Below are positions 35,409 through 44,627 of a stretch of 64,000 nt of DNA, one piece after another (the stretch's first letter is position 1; every line of letters starts with the position of its first letter). Source of the DNA: Verrucomicrobiia bacterium (GTDB lineage: Bacteria > Verrucomicrobiota > Verrucomicrobiia > Limisphaerales > JADLHS01); the NCBI GenBank assembly GCA_011525685.1, contig WYBW01000062.1, positions 1 through 64,000 on the forward strand, given 5' to 3'. The notes beneath the pieces are model-generated. The model did not search any database and was not told the DNA's origin. It saw only the letters and a program-made list of their open reading frames with translations. Made by a program: the position numbers and the translations under genes.

Positions 35409-36770
35409 TCAAAACTCCGCACTCCCCGGTGTACGGGCGAAGGGGATCACGTCGCGGATGTTCGCGACGCCAGTGAGGAACATCAGCAGGCGCTCGAAGC
35501 CCAGGCCGAAGCCCGCGTGTGGCACGGTGCCGTAGCGGCGCAGGTCGGCATACCACCAATAGTCCTTTTCATTCAACTGGTGGGCTTTCATGTTTTCGGC
35601 GAGTTGCGCGGGCCGTTCCTCGCGTTGCGCGCCACCGATGACTTCGCCAATGCCGGGCACGAGCACGTCCATGGCGGTAACGGTTTTCTGATCGTCGTTG
35701 AGCCGCATGTAGAACGGTTTGATCTCGCGCGGGTAGTTGAAGACCGTCGTGGGTGATTTGAAATGTTCCTCGGTCAGGAATCGTTCGTGCTCGGATTGCA
35801 GGTTCTGGCCGTAGTTCACGGGGAATTCAAACTGCCTGCCGGACTTTTTCAGAATCTCGATGGCCTCGGCGTAAGGCACGCGGACGAAAGGCCGCTCCAC
35901 CACAAACTTGAGCCGCTCGTTCAGGGTCTTGTCCACGAATCTGGCGAAGAAGGCCAGGTCCTCCGCGCAGTGCTCCAGGGTGTGGCGCGCCATCGCCTTG
36001 ATGAATTCCTCGGCCAGGTCCATGTCGCCGTTCAGGTCGCAGAATGCCATCTCCGGCTCGATCATCCAAAACTCGGCGGCGTGGCGGGCGGTGTTCGAGT
36101 TCTCCGCGCGGAAGGTCGGGCCGAAGGTGTACACATTCGACAACGCGCAGGCGAACGTTTCGACCTCGAGCTGGCCGCTTACGGTGAGGTAGGTTGGCTT
36201 GCCAAAAAAGTCGGCCTCCGGCTTTTCACCCGGTTTGCCCTTGAGCGTCGTCACACGAAACATCTCGCCCGCTCCCTCGCAGTCGCTCGCGGTGATGATG
36301 GGCGTGTGAATGTAGAAGAAATCCCGGCTCTGAAAGAACTCATGCACCGCGAACGCCAGGCGGCTGCGGGTGCGAAACACCGCGCCAAACAAATTCGAGC
36401 GCGGACGCAGGTGGGCAATGGTGCGCAGAAACTCCAGCGTGTGACCTTTCTTCTGGAGCGGATAGGTGGAGTCGGCCGGACCGACCAACTCAATCCTGGT
36501 CGCGCGCAACTCCCACTTCTGCCCTTGCGCCGGCGAGGCCACCAGCCGGCCCTCGACCGTGGCGGAAGCGCCGGTGGTGAACGCCGCGATGCCCTCGTAG
36601 CCCGGCGCACCCGCGTCCACCACGCATTGCAGGCTGCCGAAACACGAGCCGTCGTTCAGTTCGAGGAAGGAAAAACCTTTCGCGTCGCGCCGGGTCCGAA
36701 TCCAGGCTTGGACGGTCACGGTGTCCAGCGGTTGCGTGGCGGCGAGGAGGTGTTTGATCAGTGTGCGCAT
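35409..36770 (-). CDS. asnS: Asparaginyl-tRNA synthetase
   Basis: 453 residues, normal length. N-terminal OB-fold anticodon-binding domain ([20 protein letters not shown]). Class II catalytic domain with motif 2 ([20 protein letters not shown]) and motif 3 ([15 protein letters not shown]), ending [15 protein letters not shown]. The [16 protein letters not shown] stretch favours AsnRS over AspRS. Divergently transcribed from gatA with about 107 bases between; promoters for both must lie there. Confidence 0.95.
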   Translation of the reverse strand: MRTLIKHLLAATQPLDTVTVQAWIRTRRDAKGFSFLELNDGSCFGSLQCVVDAGAPGYEGIAAFTTGASATVEGRLVASPAQGQKWELRATRIELVGPADSTYPLQKKGHTLEFLRTIAHLRPRSNLFGAVFRTRSRLAFAVHEFFQSRDFFYIHTPIITASDCEGAGEMFRVTTLKGKPGEKPEADFFGKPTYLTVSGQLEVETFACALSNVYTFGPTFRAENSNTARHAAEFWMIEPEMAFCDLNGDMDLAEEFIKAMARHTLEHCAEDLAFFARFVDKTLNERLKFVVERPFVRVPYAEAIEILKKSGRQFEFPVNYGQNLQSEHERFLTEEHFKSPTTVFNYPREIKPFYMRLNDDQKTVTAMDVLVPGIGEVIGGAQREERPAQLAENMKAHQLNEKDYWWYADLRRYGTVPHAGFGLGFERLLMFLTGVANIRDVIPFARTPGSAEF

Positions 36771-36877
36771 GAGGCGTTTCCAGTGGCGCGATGTTGACGA
36801 AACGCCGACTTGGCGCGCAAGGGGGAAGTTTGATTTTGCCTTTTGCCATCGTGTTGGCCACTTTCACGACTCGCGCG

Positions 36878-38338
36878 ATGCTGAATCAACTGACCATTTC
36901 CGAACTCACCGCCAGGCTCGCGAAGCGCGAAGTGACCGCTCGCGAAGCGGTTCAGGCGTGCCTCGATCAGATTCAACGCGTGGATGGCAGGATTCGCGCG
37001 TTCCTCAGTTATGATGCGGCTGACGCGCTGGCGCAGGCGGACACGGCCGACCAAGCTCTGGCCGGCGGCGCGACGCACGCGGAGAAACCCCTGCTCGGCG
37101 TGCCAATCGCCATCAAGGACGTCATCGCCGTTCAGGGCCAGCCGTTGAATTGCGCCTCGAAGATTCTCGGCAAATTCGTTTCCCCCTACGACGCCACGGC
37201 CATCGAGAAGCTCAAGGCCGCGGGCGCCGTCGTGTTCGGTCGGTTGAACATGGATGAGTTCGCGATGGGCAGTTCGACCGAGAACTCCGCGTTTCAGGTC
37301 ACCTGCAATCCGTGGGACACAGCCCGGATTCCCGGCGGGTCCTCCGGCGGTTCCGCGGCGGCGGTGGCGGCGGATGAGTGTATTGCCAGCCTCGGGTCCG
37401 ACACCGGCGGCTCGGTGCGCCAGCCCGCGGCGCTGTGTGGTTGTGTGGGGCTCAAGCCCACTTACGGTCGCGTCTCCCGTTTTGGCTTGGTGGCGTACGC
37501 GTCATCGCTCGATCAGATCGGTTGCTTCGCCAAAGACACCCGCGATGCGGCCACGGTGCTGGGCGCGATCGCCGGTCACGATTCGCGGGATTCGACCAGC
37601 GTGCCTCAACCCGTCCCCAACTACGCCGCCCTCACGGGGGACATCAAGGGCTTGAAACTCGGTTTGCCCAAAGAATACCTGGTGGGCGGACTGGATCCGG
37701 AAGTGAAGCAGGCCATCGAAGCCGCCGTGCAGCAACTCGCAAAACTCGGCGCGGAAATCGTGGACGTGTCGTTGCCGCACACGGACTACGCCGTTGCCAC
37801 CTACTACATCATCGCCACCGCCGAGGCATCGGCGAACCTGGCCCGCTTCGACGGCATCCGCTATGGCGCGCGGGTGGACGGCGCGGATCCGACCGAACTG
37901 TATTGCCGAACGAGGGGCGCGGGGTTTGGCGCGGAAGTCAAGCGTCGCATCATCCTCGGCACCTATGTCCTCAGCAGCGGTTACTACGACGCCTACTATC
38001 TGCGTGCGCAAAAAGTCCGGACGCTCATTCGTCAGGATTTCTTGCAAGCCTTCGAGCAAGTGGACGCGCTGGTGACGCCGACGACGCCGACGGCCGCTTT
38101 CAAGATCGGTGAGAAAGCCGACGACCCGTTGCAAATGTATCTTGCCGACATCTTCACCATCTCCTGCAACCTGGTGGGCAACTGCGGGATCAGCGTGCCG
38201 TGCGGGTTTACGCAATCACCCAAGCTGCCCATCGGTCTGCAGGTGCTTGGCAAACCGTTCGGCGAGGAGACGATTCTGCGCATTGCTCACGCCTACGAGC
38301 AAAGCACGCCCTGGCATTTGAAAAGGCCGGCACTGTGA
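36878..38338 (+). CDS. gatA: Aspartyl/glutamyl-tRNA amidotransferase subunit A
   Basis: 486 residues from ATG 36878. The amidase signature is complete: catalytic Lys in [10 protein letters not shown], cis-Ser and nucleophile Ser in [15 protein letters not shown], and [14 protein letters not shown] upstream. In GatCAB it hydrolyses glutamine to supply ammonia for amidating Glu-tRNA(Gln) or Asp-tRNA(Asn). gatB and gatC are not adjacent. Because asnS is next door, the main need is probably Gln-tRNA(Gln) (inference). Confidence 0.94.
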   Translation: MLNQLTISELTARLAKREVTAREAVQACLDQIQRVDGRIRAFLSYDAADALAQADTADQALAGGATHAEKPLLGVPIAIKDVIAVQGQPLNCASKILGKFVSPYDATAIEKLKAAGAVVFGRLNMDEFAMGSSTENSAFQVTCNPWDTARIPGGSSGGSAAAVAADECIASLGSDTGGSVRQPAALCGCVGLKPTYGRVSRFGLVAYASSLDQIGCFAKDTRDAATVLGAIAGHDSRDSTSVPQPVPNYAALTGDIKGLKLGLPKEYLVGGLDPEVKQAIEAAVQQLAKLGAEIVDVSLPHTDYAVATYYIIATAEASANLARFDGIRYGARVDGADPTELYCRTRGAGFGAEVKRRIILGTYVLSSGYYDAYYLRAQKVRTLIRQDFLQAFEQVDALVTPTTPTAAFKIGEKADDPLQMYLADIFTISCNLVGNCGISVPCGFTQSPKLPIGLQVLGKPFGEETILRIAHAYEQSTPWHLKRPAL

Positions 38339-38402
38339 ATGGTTCCCGGCGCGGCCAATGAAGTCAGTGGTTGAACGTGGACCGTTCAGACCAGCCGACA
38401 AT

Positions 38403-39437
38403 TCAATTCAACGGAAATCGCGAGCTCCGAATCTGGCGGTAGCTCCCTCCCGCCTCCCGCACGATGAAAAGCGCTGCCGCATTCGTCCAGGATTCGATGA
38501 ACTTCATTCCTGCTTCCACACCGAGGACGAACAAAGTCGTCCCCAAGGCATCGGCGGTCATGCTGTCCGGGGCGACCACCGAAACGCCGGCGACGTTGTG
38601 CTGCACGGGCCAGCCGGTTTTGGGGTTTATGATGTGGCTCAACCGCTGGCCTTGCTGGTCAGTGAAGAATTTCTGGTAGTCACCGGAAGTGGAGAGCGCC
38701 TGATTGGAAAGCGAGACCACGGCGGCCATCGGGCTGTCTTCGTTCCAATGATCCACCGGCGCGGTGACGCCCAACCGCCACTTTGTTCCCCGGGAGTTCA
38801 GCCCCAGCACCTTCACCTCGCCCGCGATCGAGGCATAGACGTTCGTCAATCCGCGATTGCGCAGCAGGGCGATCATTTCATCCACCCCAAAGCCCTTGGC
38901 CACGGCGCTCAGATTGATCGTCAGTTCGGGAATGTCCTTCACCAATTCATTGTTCGCCGTAACCGCCAGATGCCGGCAACCCGTGGTTCTTAGAGCTTGC
39001 CTGAGTGCGGACTCCGGCGGCACAGCGCGTTGGTCGGTCTTCTCGCCGAAGCCCCATAAATTGATCACCGGCGCGAGCGTGGGGTCAAAGGCGCCACGTG
39101 AACGCTGATTCAACTCCAGGGAAAACCGGACGACGCGGGCAAGCTCAGGCGAAACTTTGAAGGGCGTTCTGGCTGGCGCACGATTGAATTGAGACAGTTC
39201 ACTGTCCGGCTGATAGTGCGACATCTGGCGATTGATCTCTTTCAGCCGGTCTTCCACCGCAAGCTTGAGGGCGTCAGTTTCTGTGGTGGTGAGATTCGTG
39301 CCAGCAATCTGAACGGTATAAGGGCTGCCCATCGTGCGGCCTTCCCAGCGAATGACCGGGAGTTGTGCCTGTGAAGGAATACAACTCCACGCCAGCGAGA
39401 CCATCAGGCAGAGGAAGATTCGTGCCGTGCGTTTCAT
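38403..39437 (-). CDS. apbE: FAD:protein FMN transferase (ApbE family)
   Basis: 344 residues with an N-terminal signal peptide (MKRTARIFLCLMVSLAWSCI). It moves FMN from FAD onto a Ser/Thr of target proteins outside the cytoplasm. Motifs: RTMGSPYTVQI at the start of the domain, GAFDPTLAPVINLWGFG, AVAKGFGVDEM, and late HIINPKTGWPVQHNVAGVSV with ADALGTTLFVLG. It lies 27 bases after the DUF2271 gene, and a second ApbE is at 47064. ApbE next to DUF2271 is a recurring arrangement. Confidence 0.92.
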   Translation of the reverse strand: MKRTARIFLCLMVSLAWSCIPSQAQLPVIRWEGRTMGSPYTVQIAGTNLTTTETDALKLAVEDRLKEINRQMSHYQPDSELSQFNRAPARTPFKVSPELARVVRFSLELNQRSRGAFDPTLAPVINLWGFGEKTDQRAVPPESALRQALRTTGCRHLAVTANNELVKDIPELTINLSAVAKGFGVDEMIALLRNRGLTNVYASIAGEVKVLGLNSRGTKWRLGVTAPVDHWNEDSPMAAVVSLSNQALSTSGDYQKFFTDQQGQRLSHIINPKTGWPVQHNVAGVSVVAPDSMTADALGTTLFVLGVEAGMKFIESWTNAAALFIVREAGGSYRQIRSSRFPLN

Positions 39438-39464
39438 CGCCAGTTCCCGGCGGGAGTGGCCTTG

Positions 39465-40283
39465 TCAATGCACACTCAAGCGATAAAACCTGGCCGGGAC
39501 CGCGGAGCTGATCGCATTGGTGAAGCGGAACTGTCCGTTTGCGTCGCAGGTGTTGGTTGCAATCGCTGTCCACTGGGCCGCCAGCGCATCCATCTCACTG
39601 GCGATCAGCACCGTGTAAGTTCCATTCGTTGGACCGGTGCCGCTCATCACCAGACTGTTTCCGACGATCTGAACGCCCGTAAACTCCGGCGGGGTCGGCG
39701 GGGCCGGTGGCGTGGCCGGCGACCAGATGACTTTCATGTTGGCGAAGTTGACGCCTTGGTTGGGATAGGTGTTGGTCGTCCCCGCGACGCCTTTGGTCCA
39801 GAGCAATCCACTGGTGGTCACCGGTCCCTGGCCGGAATTCTCCGCATACTGAATCCAAAACTTGTAGTTGCCGTCCGGCATCAGGTTGTTGCTCGCGTCG
39901 CGGCCATTCCAGTTGAGGATGATCGGACTGTTGGTGAAGAGGCCGATCCCGGTAAAGGTCTCCGTGCTGTAATTGTGAGCCGTGGCGGTGCTGTACCCGT
40001 CCAACGCCGTGCTGCCCGCCCGGGCGGTGTTCCAGGTGCCGCAATGATTGGCCCATTCCCCGGTGGTCCAACTGGATGGCCCCTGTTTGCGCAGCGTCTT
40101 GATGAATGCTCCGGCCTGGGTCGTCACCCAGACCACGGTATAATGATTGGGACTGGTCGTGCCGGTATAATCGAGGATGGTGGCCTCGAGTCTGGCCGCG
40201 CCATCGGTTTGCGCCTGCGAGTTTGTGGTCGCCAGCGCCGAGGCCAGCAGGAGGATGCAGAGGATTTTGCAGCGGTGATTCAT
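39465..40283 (-). CDS. Secreted DUF2271 protein with RFYR-type C-terminal domain
   Basis: 272 residues from ATG 40283. Signal peptide (CKILCILLLASALATTNSQA). The DUF2271 domain includes YTVVWVTTQAGAFIKTLRKQ, GPSSWTTGEWANHCGTWN and YKFWIQYAENSGQGP, close to the family pattern of a beta-rich domain often encoded beside apbE. The C-terminal 70 or so residues (after PPAPPTPPEFTG) form a separate domain ending ARFYRLSVH. LDYTGTT near the N terminus is reminiscent of, but does not match, the usual flavinylation motif. Probably a partner or substrate of ApbE (inference). Confidence 0.82.
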   Translation of the reverse strand: MNHRCKILCILLLASALATTNSQAQTDGAARLEATILDYTGTTSPNHYTVVWVTTQAGAFIKTLRKQGPSSWTTGEWANHCGTWNTARAGSTALDGYSTATAHNYSTETFTGIGLFTNSPIILNWNGRDASNNLMPDGNYKFWIQYAENSGQGPVTTSGLLWTKGVAGTTNTYPNQGVNFANMKVIWSPATPPAPPTPPEFTGVQIVGNSLVMSGTGPTNGTYTVLIASEMDALAAQWTAIATNTCDANGQFRFTNAISSAVPARFYRLSVH

Positions 40284-40332
40284 AACAGTTTGTTTCACCG
40301 GCTTATCGTCGTGAGAGCGACCGGCACTCCGA

Positions 40333-41202
40333 TCATGGCACAACGGACTTCATGCGATAAAACCGCGCGAGGTTGGTGGCCCCGCCGACATCGAGAAAGT
40401 TGGTCGTGACCAGGCCGACGCCGGGGATGACCACGCTTGCACCCAGATCTGAGTAGGTTGCACTGACCGCGGCTGCCGCTTGCACCGTGTTCGTGCGACC
40501 GCCCGCTGTCAGCCACGTTACCCGGACGTTGTTGCCCTCGGGGCTGATGCTGAGTATGCGATACGGGCCAATCGCGTAATCCGCCAGGTCATAGAGGTTG
40601 TTGCCGTCGTTATCCAAACCGAGAAAGTCTCCCACCGACCAGTTTTCATTCGTGTTGGCCACCTGCACGGTGTTGCCAGGGTTATTGGCCTTGGTGTCGG
40701 GTGTGCCGTAATACGGCGGTTTGACGTTCTCCGGCGGTGCGGCTTCCGCATCGTGGCAGTCGAGACATTCGGCAACGCCATTGTTGACATGGTGGGCGCG
40801 CAAGCCCGCTGACACGTGGCAACCGGTGCAGCCCAGACCAGAGTTGTTGGAGGTGCCATTCGATTTCCCGATAAAAGTGGGAACGCGGTCGGAGCCGAAG
40901 TGGCAGAGATTGCAGGCGGTGCCCATGTTCGAACTGTTTCGATGCATGTCGTGGTTGTTGTTGTTGGGAAAAATCGTGCCCTTGGTCGAGGTCGAACCCC
41001 GGAAATTTCCATGGCAGGCCGTGCAGCCACCGTAATCCTCGTATGCAAGTGAGGAGGTGTAGCAACCGAGGACCAAGAGGGCCAGAACCAGCAGGGTACG
41101 CCTCGGGCGGAGGGTTTGTTTCAGCACGGCATACGCGAACCGATTCGGACTGCCACCCGCAACATTGACCGGGAGGTTATTCAAGAGAGAACTGGGTTTC
41201 AT
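40333..41202 (-). CDS. Four-haem c-type cytochrome, secreted
   Basis: 289 residues from ATG 41202. A hydrophobic segment (TLLVLALLVLGCYTSSLAY, about residues 36-54) serves as signal or anchor. Four CxxCH haem sites follow: CTACH, CNLCH, CTGCH and CLDCH, with spare His residues (HDMH, LRAHH) as distal ligands. The second half is a cytochrome-free beta domain ending ARFYRMKSVVP, shared with the DUF2271 and beta-helix proteins. A periplasmic or outer-surface electron carrier is likely; 49 bases upstream of the DUF2271 gene in the same direction. Confidence 0.88.
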   Translation of the reverse strand: MKPSSLLNNLPVNVAGGSPNRFAYAVLKQTLRPRRTLLVLALLVLGCYTSSLAYEDYGGCTACHGNFRGSTSTKGTIFPNNNNHDMHRNSSNMGTACNLCHFGSDRVPTFIGKSNGTSNNSGLGCTGCHVSAGLRAHHVNNGVAECLDCHDAEAAPPENVKPPYYGTPDTKANNPGNTVQVANTNENWSVGDFLGLDNDGNNLYDLADYAIGPYRILSISPEGNNVRVTWLTAGGRTNTVQAAAAVSATYSDLGASVVIPGVGLVTTNFLDVGGATNLARFYRMKSVVP

Positions 41203-41597
41203 GGATTCTTGATGTCGTTGGTGTTGTTTCATTCCAAGGAGGGGTTCATGGGCTGTAACCGGAAGTTGGCGAGCCGGCTTCCTGTGCCTGCCATCCATCG
41301 GTCACTGAAAGAAACGTCCCCATGCGTTGCATCCCAATTGAACCACGACGAAAGTGTCGCATCAGAGAGTGAAAGAGTTCCGGCGGAGCGTGTTAAAAAT
41401 CCTTCAGAATTGGCCTGCGGGTTTGTTCTGGGCATGGCAAAAAATGGCTGGCTCCGGCACCAAGGGCCGACTCAAATGGTAATCCTTGGAGTATCACGAA
41501 CCAGCCCTGGCGCCTCCGCGGACAACAGCTCCGGACCTGTGACGCGGCAAGTCAGTTGGCCAGGGTACGTGGCCGAACCGGCGCGCAAAGGCTCGCG
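41203..41597. other. Intergenic region between the cytochrome and Ig-like genes
   Basis: About 395 bases with no credible gene on either strand, although a plus-strand frame stays open through it. Probably holds the promoter of the cytochrome-DUF2271-apbE group and the end of the upstream transcript. No clear terminator hairpin with a T-run was seen. Confidence 0.4.
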
Positions 41598-44500
41598 TCA
41601 CTCGGAGGATTTGATTTCCACACGGCTGGTCCGGTTCGTTCCCGTCAAGAATCCGAAACCGGCGTTCTGTTTCTGCAACACCGCGCCTTTGAAGTTGAAG
41701 GGCTTCAAGCTCGTTGGATCGGTGACCGAGCCTGTGAAGGTGCCCAATGACGTCGAGAAGGTCAGCCTCATGGGATTGTCGCTGAGGTTGCTGACCCGGC
41801 TGTAAGGACCGAGCAGAATCTCGTTGGAGAAGTCAGCCAATAGATTGCCCCCGGCGAATGTCACGTCGGCCTCGTCAAGCTTGAGGACGTAGTTGGTCTG
41901 CGGTCCGACCGGTGGCCGGTAGCTCGAGCCGACGGCCTGACTTTCGATGTTGAAACCCGCTGGGTAGAAGCGTTCCAGTGGGTTCGGCGGCTTGGTCCAA
42001 ACCAGCGTGCCGTTCAAGTCATCGGTTGGCCGGTCGGCAAAATTCATCCAGCCCATCACCGCGCCGCGGACCGAGCCGTAGGCCAATACCGAGTGCAGAG
42101 GCCAGTGGCCATCCTTGGAGACAGCACTACTTTGAATGACTCGCGCTCCGTCGCCCAAGGTGCCGGTAAAAATGGTCAGACCGCTCGCTGCCACGCGGAG
42201 CACGCCGAAGCCGTCGCCCTCGGGCTGCAACACACTGCGCGTCCGGCCCGGGAAAATGACGGTGTAATTGCCGGCAAGGGGCGAAGGATTGGAACGCGGG
42301 TTGAACATCAGGCGGTCTCCACGAAGCGTTGCGGTCCAATTCGTGTCACTGACCTGACCCCAGACCACATCCGATTCGCCGCTCGAGTCGAAGCTTAACG
42401 CCAGGTTCAGCGGGCTGTTTGCCGGACGCGTGATCGTGCTGCTGCCCCGGCAATCCAGGCCAAGTTTGCCGGTAAAGCTGTGTCGCGCCAGCGCGGTTTG
42501 CAGCGACCCGGAGTACGTGCCGCGCGGGGAAACCACGATGGTAAAATAACCCGAGGCGTGCGGACGGACTGCCGTTTCCTCATGGAACAAACCGCGATAA
42601 GTGCCGGCAATGGGAATGAATGGACTCGGAATGAAGTTGGCCTCCAAATGGAGGTTGGTTGTCATCACAACCGAGATGTACGGCGAGGCAGAGTTGAGGC
42701 TTCCGCTCCAGCCGACAAACTCGTGACCGGCGCCTGGCAGCGCCCGCAGCGTGAAGACCCGGCCCAAGAGGAGATTGGGCGTCTTCCGCGGATCGGGCGA
42801 GAGCGTGCCCGCGCCGTTCACCCTCACCTGCACCGGAACGAAGTTGGCTTGAAAAGTCAGGTTGCTGCTCATGACAAAGGCCAGCCTGGAGGAGGTGGAA
42901 TTGGTGCTGCCACTCCAACCCGTGAACAGGTGGCCGGGGCTGGCGAGAGCAGTGAGGTAGTAAGTGCGCCCCAACAGCAGGCTCTGTCCGCTCAGGTTCG
43001 GCGAGATGATGCCGTTACCGTTGGTGCGCAAGATCAGATGGGTTGGCGCGGCGGCCAAGACGTCGAGCATGAAAGTGGTGGAACTGCTCGCCTGACCGTC
43101 CCCGACGAGAATTGTGATTTCAGTCTGCCCGGTGCGCCCCGGGTAGGGAGCAATCGTCACAGTTCGGTTGTTGCCGCCACCGCTGAAGGTGATGGAACTG
43201 GCCGGCACCAGTGAGGGATTGGTGCTGGTCGCGTTGAGCGTAAGTCCCGATGCCGGCGTTTCCGCGTCACTGATCGTGAACGGAATCGGCCCGACAGTCG
43301 TACCCTCCATCGTGGTTTGATTGGGCACAGGCGAGATCAGCGGCGGCTGATTGGCAACCGCGGGCTGGACCGTCAGGGTTGCCCCGGTACTGGTGACGCT
43401 GCCCACGCTGTTGGCCACCACGCAGGTGTAATTGCCGGCTTGATTGGTTGACACGGCCGTCAACGTCAAGGTGGCGCCGGTCGCGCCCGCCAGATTTGCT
43501 CCGTTGAACCGCCACTGATAACTCATGGGCGCAGTCCCGGCGGCGGCGACGGTGAAAGTGACATTGGCGCCAGCCGACACCGATTGATTTTGCGGCTGCG
43601 TGGTAATCGTTGGAGCAACGGGGGCCAGATTTACCGTCAGTGTCACCCCGGTGCTGGTGACGCTGCCAACGCTGTTGGCGACCACGCAGGCGTAGTTGCC
43701 GGCCTGATTGGTCGTGACACCGGTCAAGCTCAGCGTCGCGCTGGTCGCCCCGTTCACATTCACACCGTTGCGCCGCCATTGATAACTCAACGGCGATGTT
43801 CCGCTGGCCGCCACAGTGAAGTTCACGTTCGCGCCCACGGTCACACTCTGGCTCTGCGGCTGCGTCGTGATGACCGGCGGCACCAAGACGGTGAGGGTGG
43901 CCACCGCGCTGGTCACCGAGCCGGCGGTGTTGGTCACGACCACGGCGTAGCCTCCGGCTTGAATGGTCGTGATGCCATTGAGGGTCAGCGACGAGTTGGT
44001 CGCGCCGGGCAGGGGATTGCCGTTGAGCCGCCACCGGTAGGAGAGCGGGGCTGTGCCCGAGGCAACCACGTTGAGTGTGGTCGAGCCGCCGTTGGTGACC
44101 GTTTTGCTCTGCGGCTGAGTCGTAATGGAGGGGGCCGTTGTGCCGCCGCCATTCCCGGGCGGGAAGATGGTCAAGGTCAGGTTGGTCTTGAGGGTTCGAT
44201 CTGGTTTCCCGCCATCCGAGGCGGTCAGCAAGATTACGAATACGCCGTCCACAGTGGGAGTGCCGGTGATTCTTCCGGTCGTTTTGCCCACCGTCAGACC
44301 TGCCGGCAATGGTGCGGCATCGAAGGTGTTCGCCGCCTGCGGCCCAGTGGTGATGCGGTAGGAGAACGGGACGCCGTTGGTCGCGGTGGCCGTGGTGGGA
44401 CTGGTGATGACGGTGGAGGCGCCCGAGACCGCATCCACACTGCCCAACAACGCCAGAGCGCCGGCGATCCAAGTGGAAATGATCGCGAAGCTTGACCCGC

Positions 44501-44603
44501 CTGCGGGAGTCAACGCCACAAGTGCCCGGCTGAACGGCATCACCTGCAGAGCAAGCGCCAGCAGCACGGGTGGAAGTTTTGCCATTCTCAGAACAACTTT
44601 CAT
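41598..44603 (-). CDS. Large secreted protein with Ig-like and InlB-type repeats
   Basis: 1001 residues. N-terminal hydrophobic segment (PPVLLALALQVMPFSRALV). In order: a putative Ig/He-PIG domain (about 65-135, AAPLPAGLTVGKTTGRITGT); three I-set-like Ig domains, each PxITTQPQSxxV to YxCVVANSVGSV (about 155-415); a cadherin-like segment (PLISPVPNQTTMEGTTVGPI); and two InlB-type repeats ending GHLFTGWSGS and GHEFVGWSGS (about 525-660). A C-terminal beta domain of about 330 residues with YRGLFHEE and TYSGSLQTA is not recognised. The second and third Ig domains are near-copies at DNA level. Likely a surface adhesin or scaffold, encoded between DsbD and the cytochrome. Confidence 0.82.
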   Translation of the reverse strand: MKVVLRMAKLPPVLLALALQVMPFSRALVALTPAGGSSFAIISTWIAGALALLGSVDAVSGASTVITSPTTATATNGVPFSYRITTGPQAANTFDAAPLPAGLTVGKTTGRITGTPTVDGVFVILLTASDGGKPDRTLKTNLTLTIFPPGNGGGTTAPSITTQPQSKTVTNGGSTTLNVVASGTAPLSYRWRLNGNPLPGATNSSLTLNGITTIQAGGYAVVVTNTAGSVTSAVATLTVLVPPVITTQPQSQSVTVGANVNFTVAASGTSPLSYQWRRNGVNVNGATSATLSLTGVTTNQAGNYACVVANSVGSVTSTGVTLTVNLAPVAPTITTQPQNQSVSAGANVTFTVAAAGTAPMSYQWRFNGANLAGATGATLTLTAVSTNQAGNYTCVVANSVGSVTSTGATLTVQPAVANQPPLISPVPNQTTMEGTTVGPIPFTISDAETPASGLTLNATSTNPSLVPASSITFSGGGNNRTVTIAPYPGRTGQTEITILVGDGQASSSTTFMLDVLAAAPTHLILRTNGNGIISPNLSGQSLLLGRTYYLTALASPGHLFTGWSGSTNSTSSRLAFVMSSNLTFQANFVPVQVRVNGAGTLSPDPRKTPNLLLGRVFTLRALPGAGHEFVGWSGSLNSASPYISVVMTTNLHLEANFIPSPFIPIAGTYRGLFHEETAVRPHASGYFTIVVSPRGTYSGSLQTALARHSFTGKLGLDCRGSSTITRPANSPLNLALSFDSSGESDVVWGQVSDTNWTATLRGDRLMFNPRSNPSPLAGNYTVIFPGRTRSVLQPEGDGFGVLRVAASGLTIFTGTLGDGARVIQSSAVSKDGHWPLHSVLAYGSVRGAVMGWMNFADRPTDDLNGTLVWTKPPNPLERFYPAGFNIESQAVGSSYRPPVGPQTNYVLKLDEADVTFAGGNLLADFSNEILLGPYSRVSNLSDNPMRLTFSTSLGTFTGSVTDPTSLKPFNFKGAVLQKQNAGFGFLTGTNRTSRVEIKSSE

Positions 44604-44627
44604 AAGTCACCAATTCTTCAAAAAGAT

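Noticed and set aside
39465-39465. Flavinylation site in DUF2271 (LDYTGTT)
   Set aside because: Spacing from the acidic residue to Thr is one short and Ala is replaced by Thr, so the usual ApbE target motif is not met.
41116-41805. Plus-strand gene opposite the end of the Ig-like gene
   Set aside because: It overlaps the real gene over 200 bases, has no domain features and no plausible start signal; treated as a shadow frame.
43360-43900. CRISPR-like or tandem DNA repeats
   Set aside because: The repeats of about 267 bases are coding and correspond to duplicated Ig-like domains of the large secreted protein.
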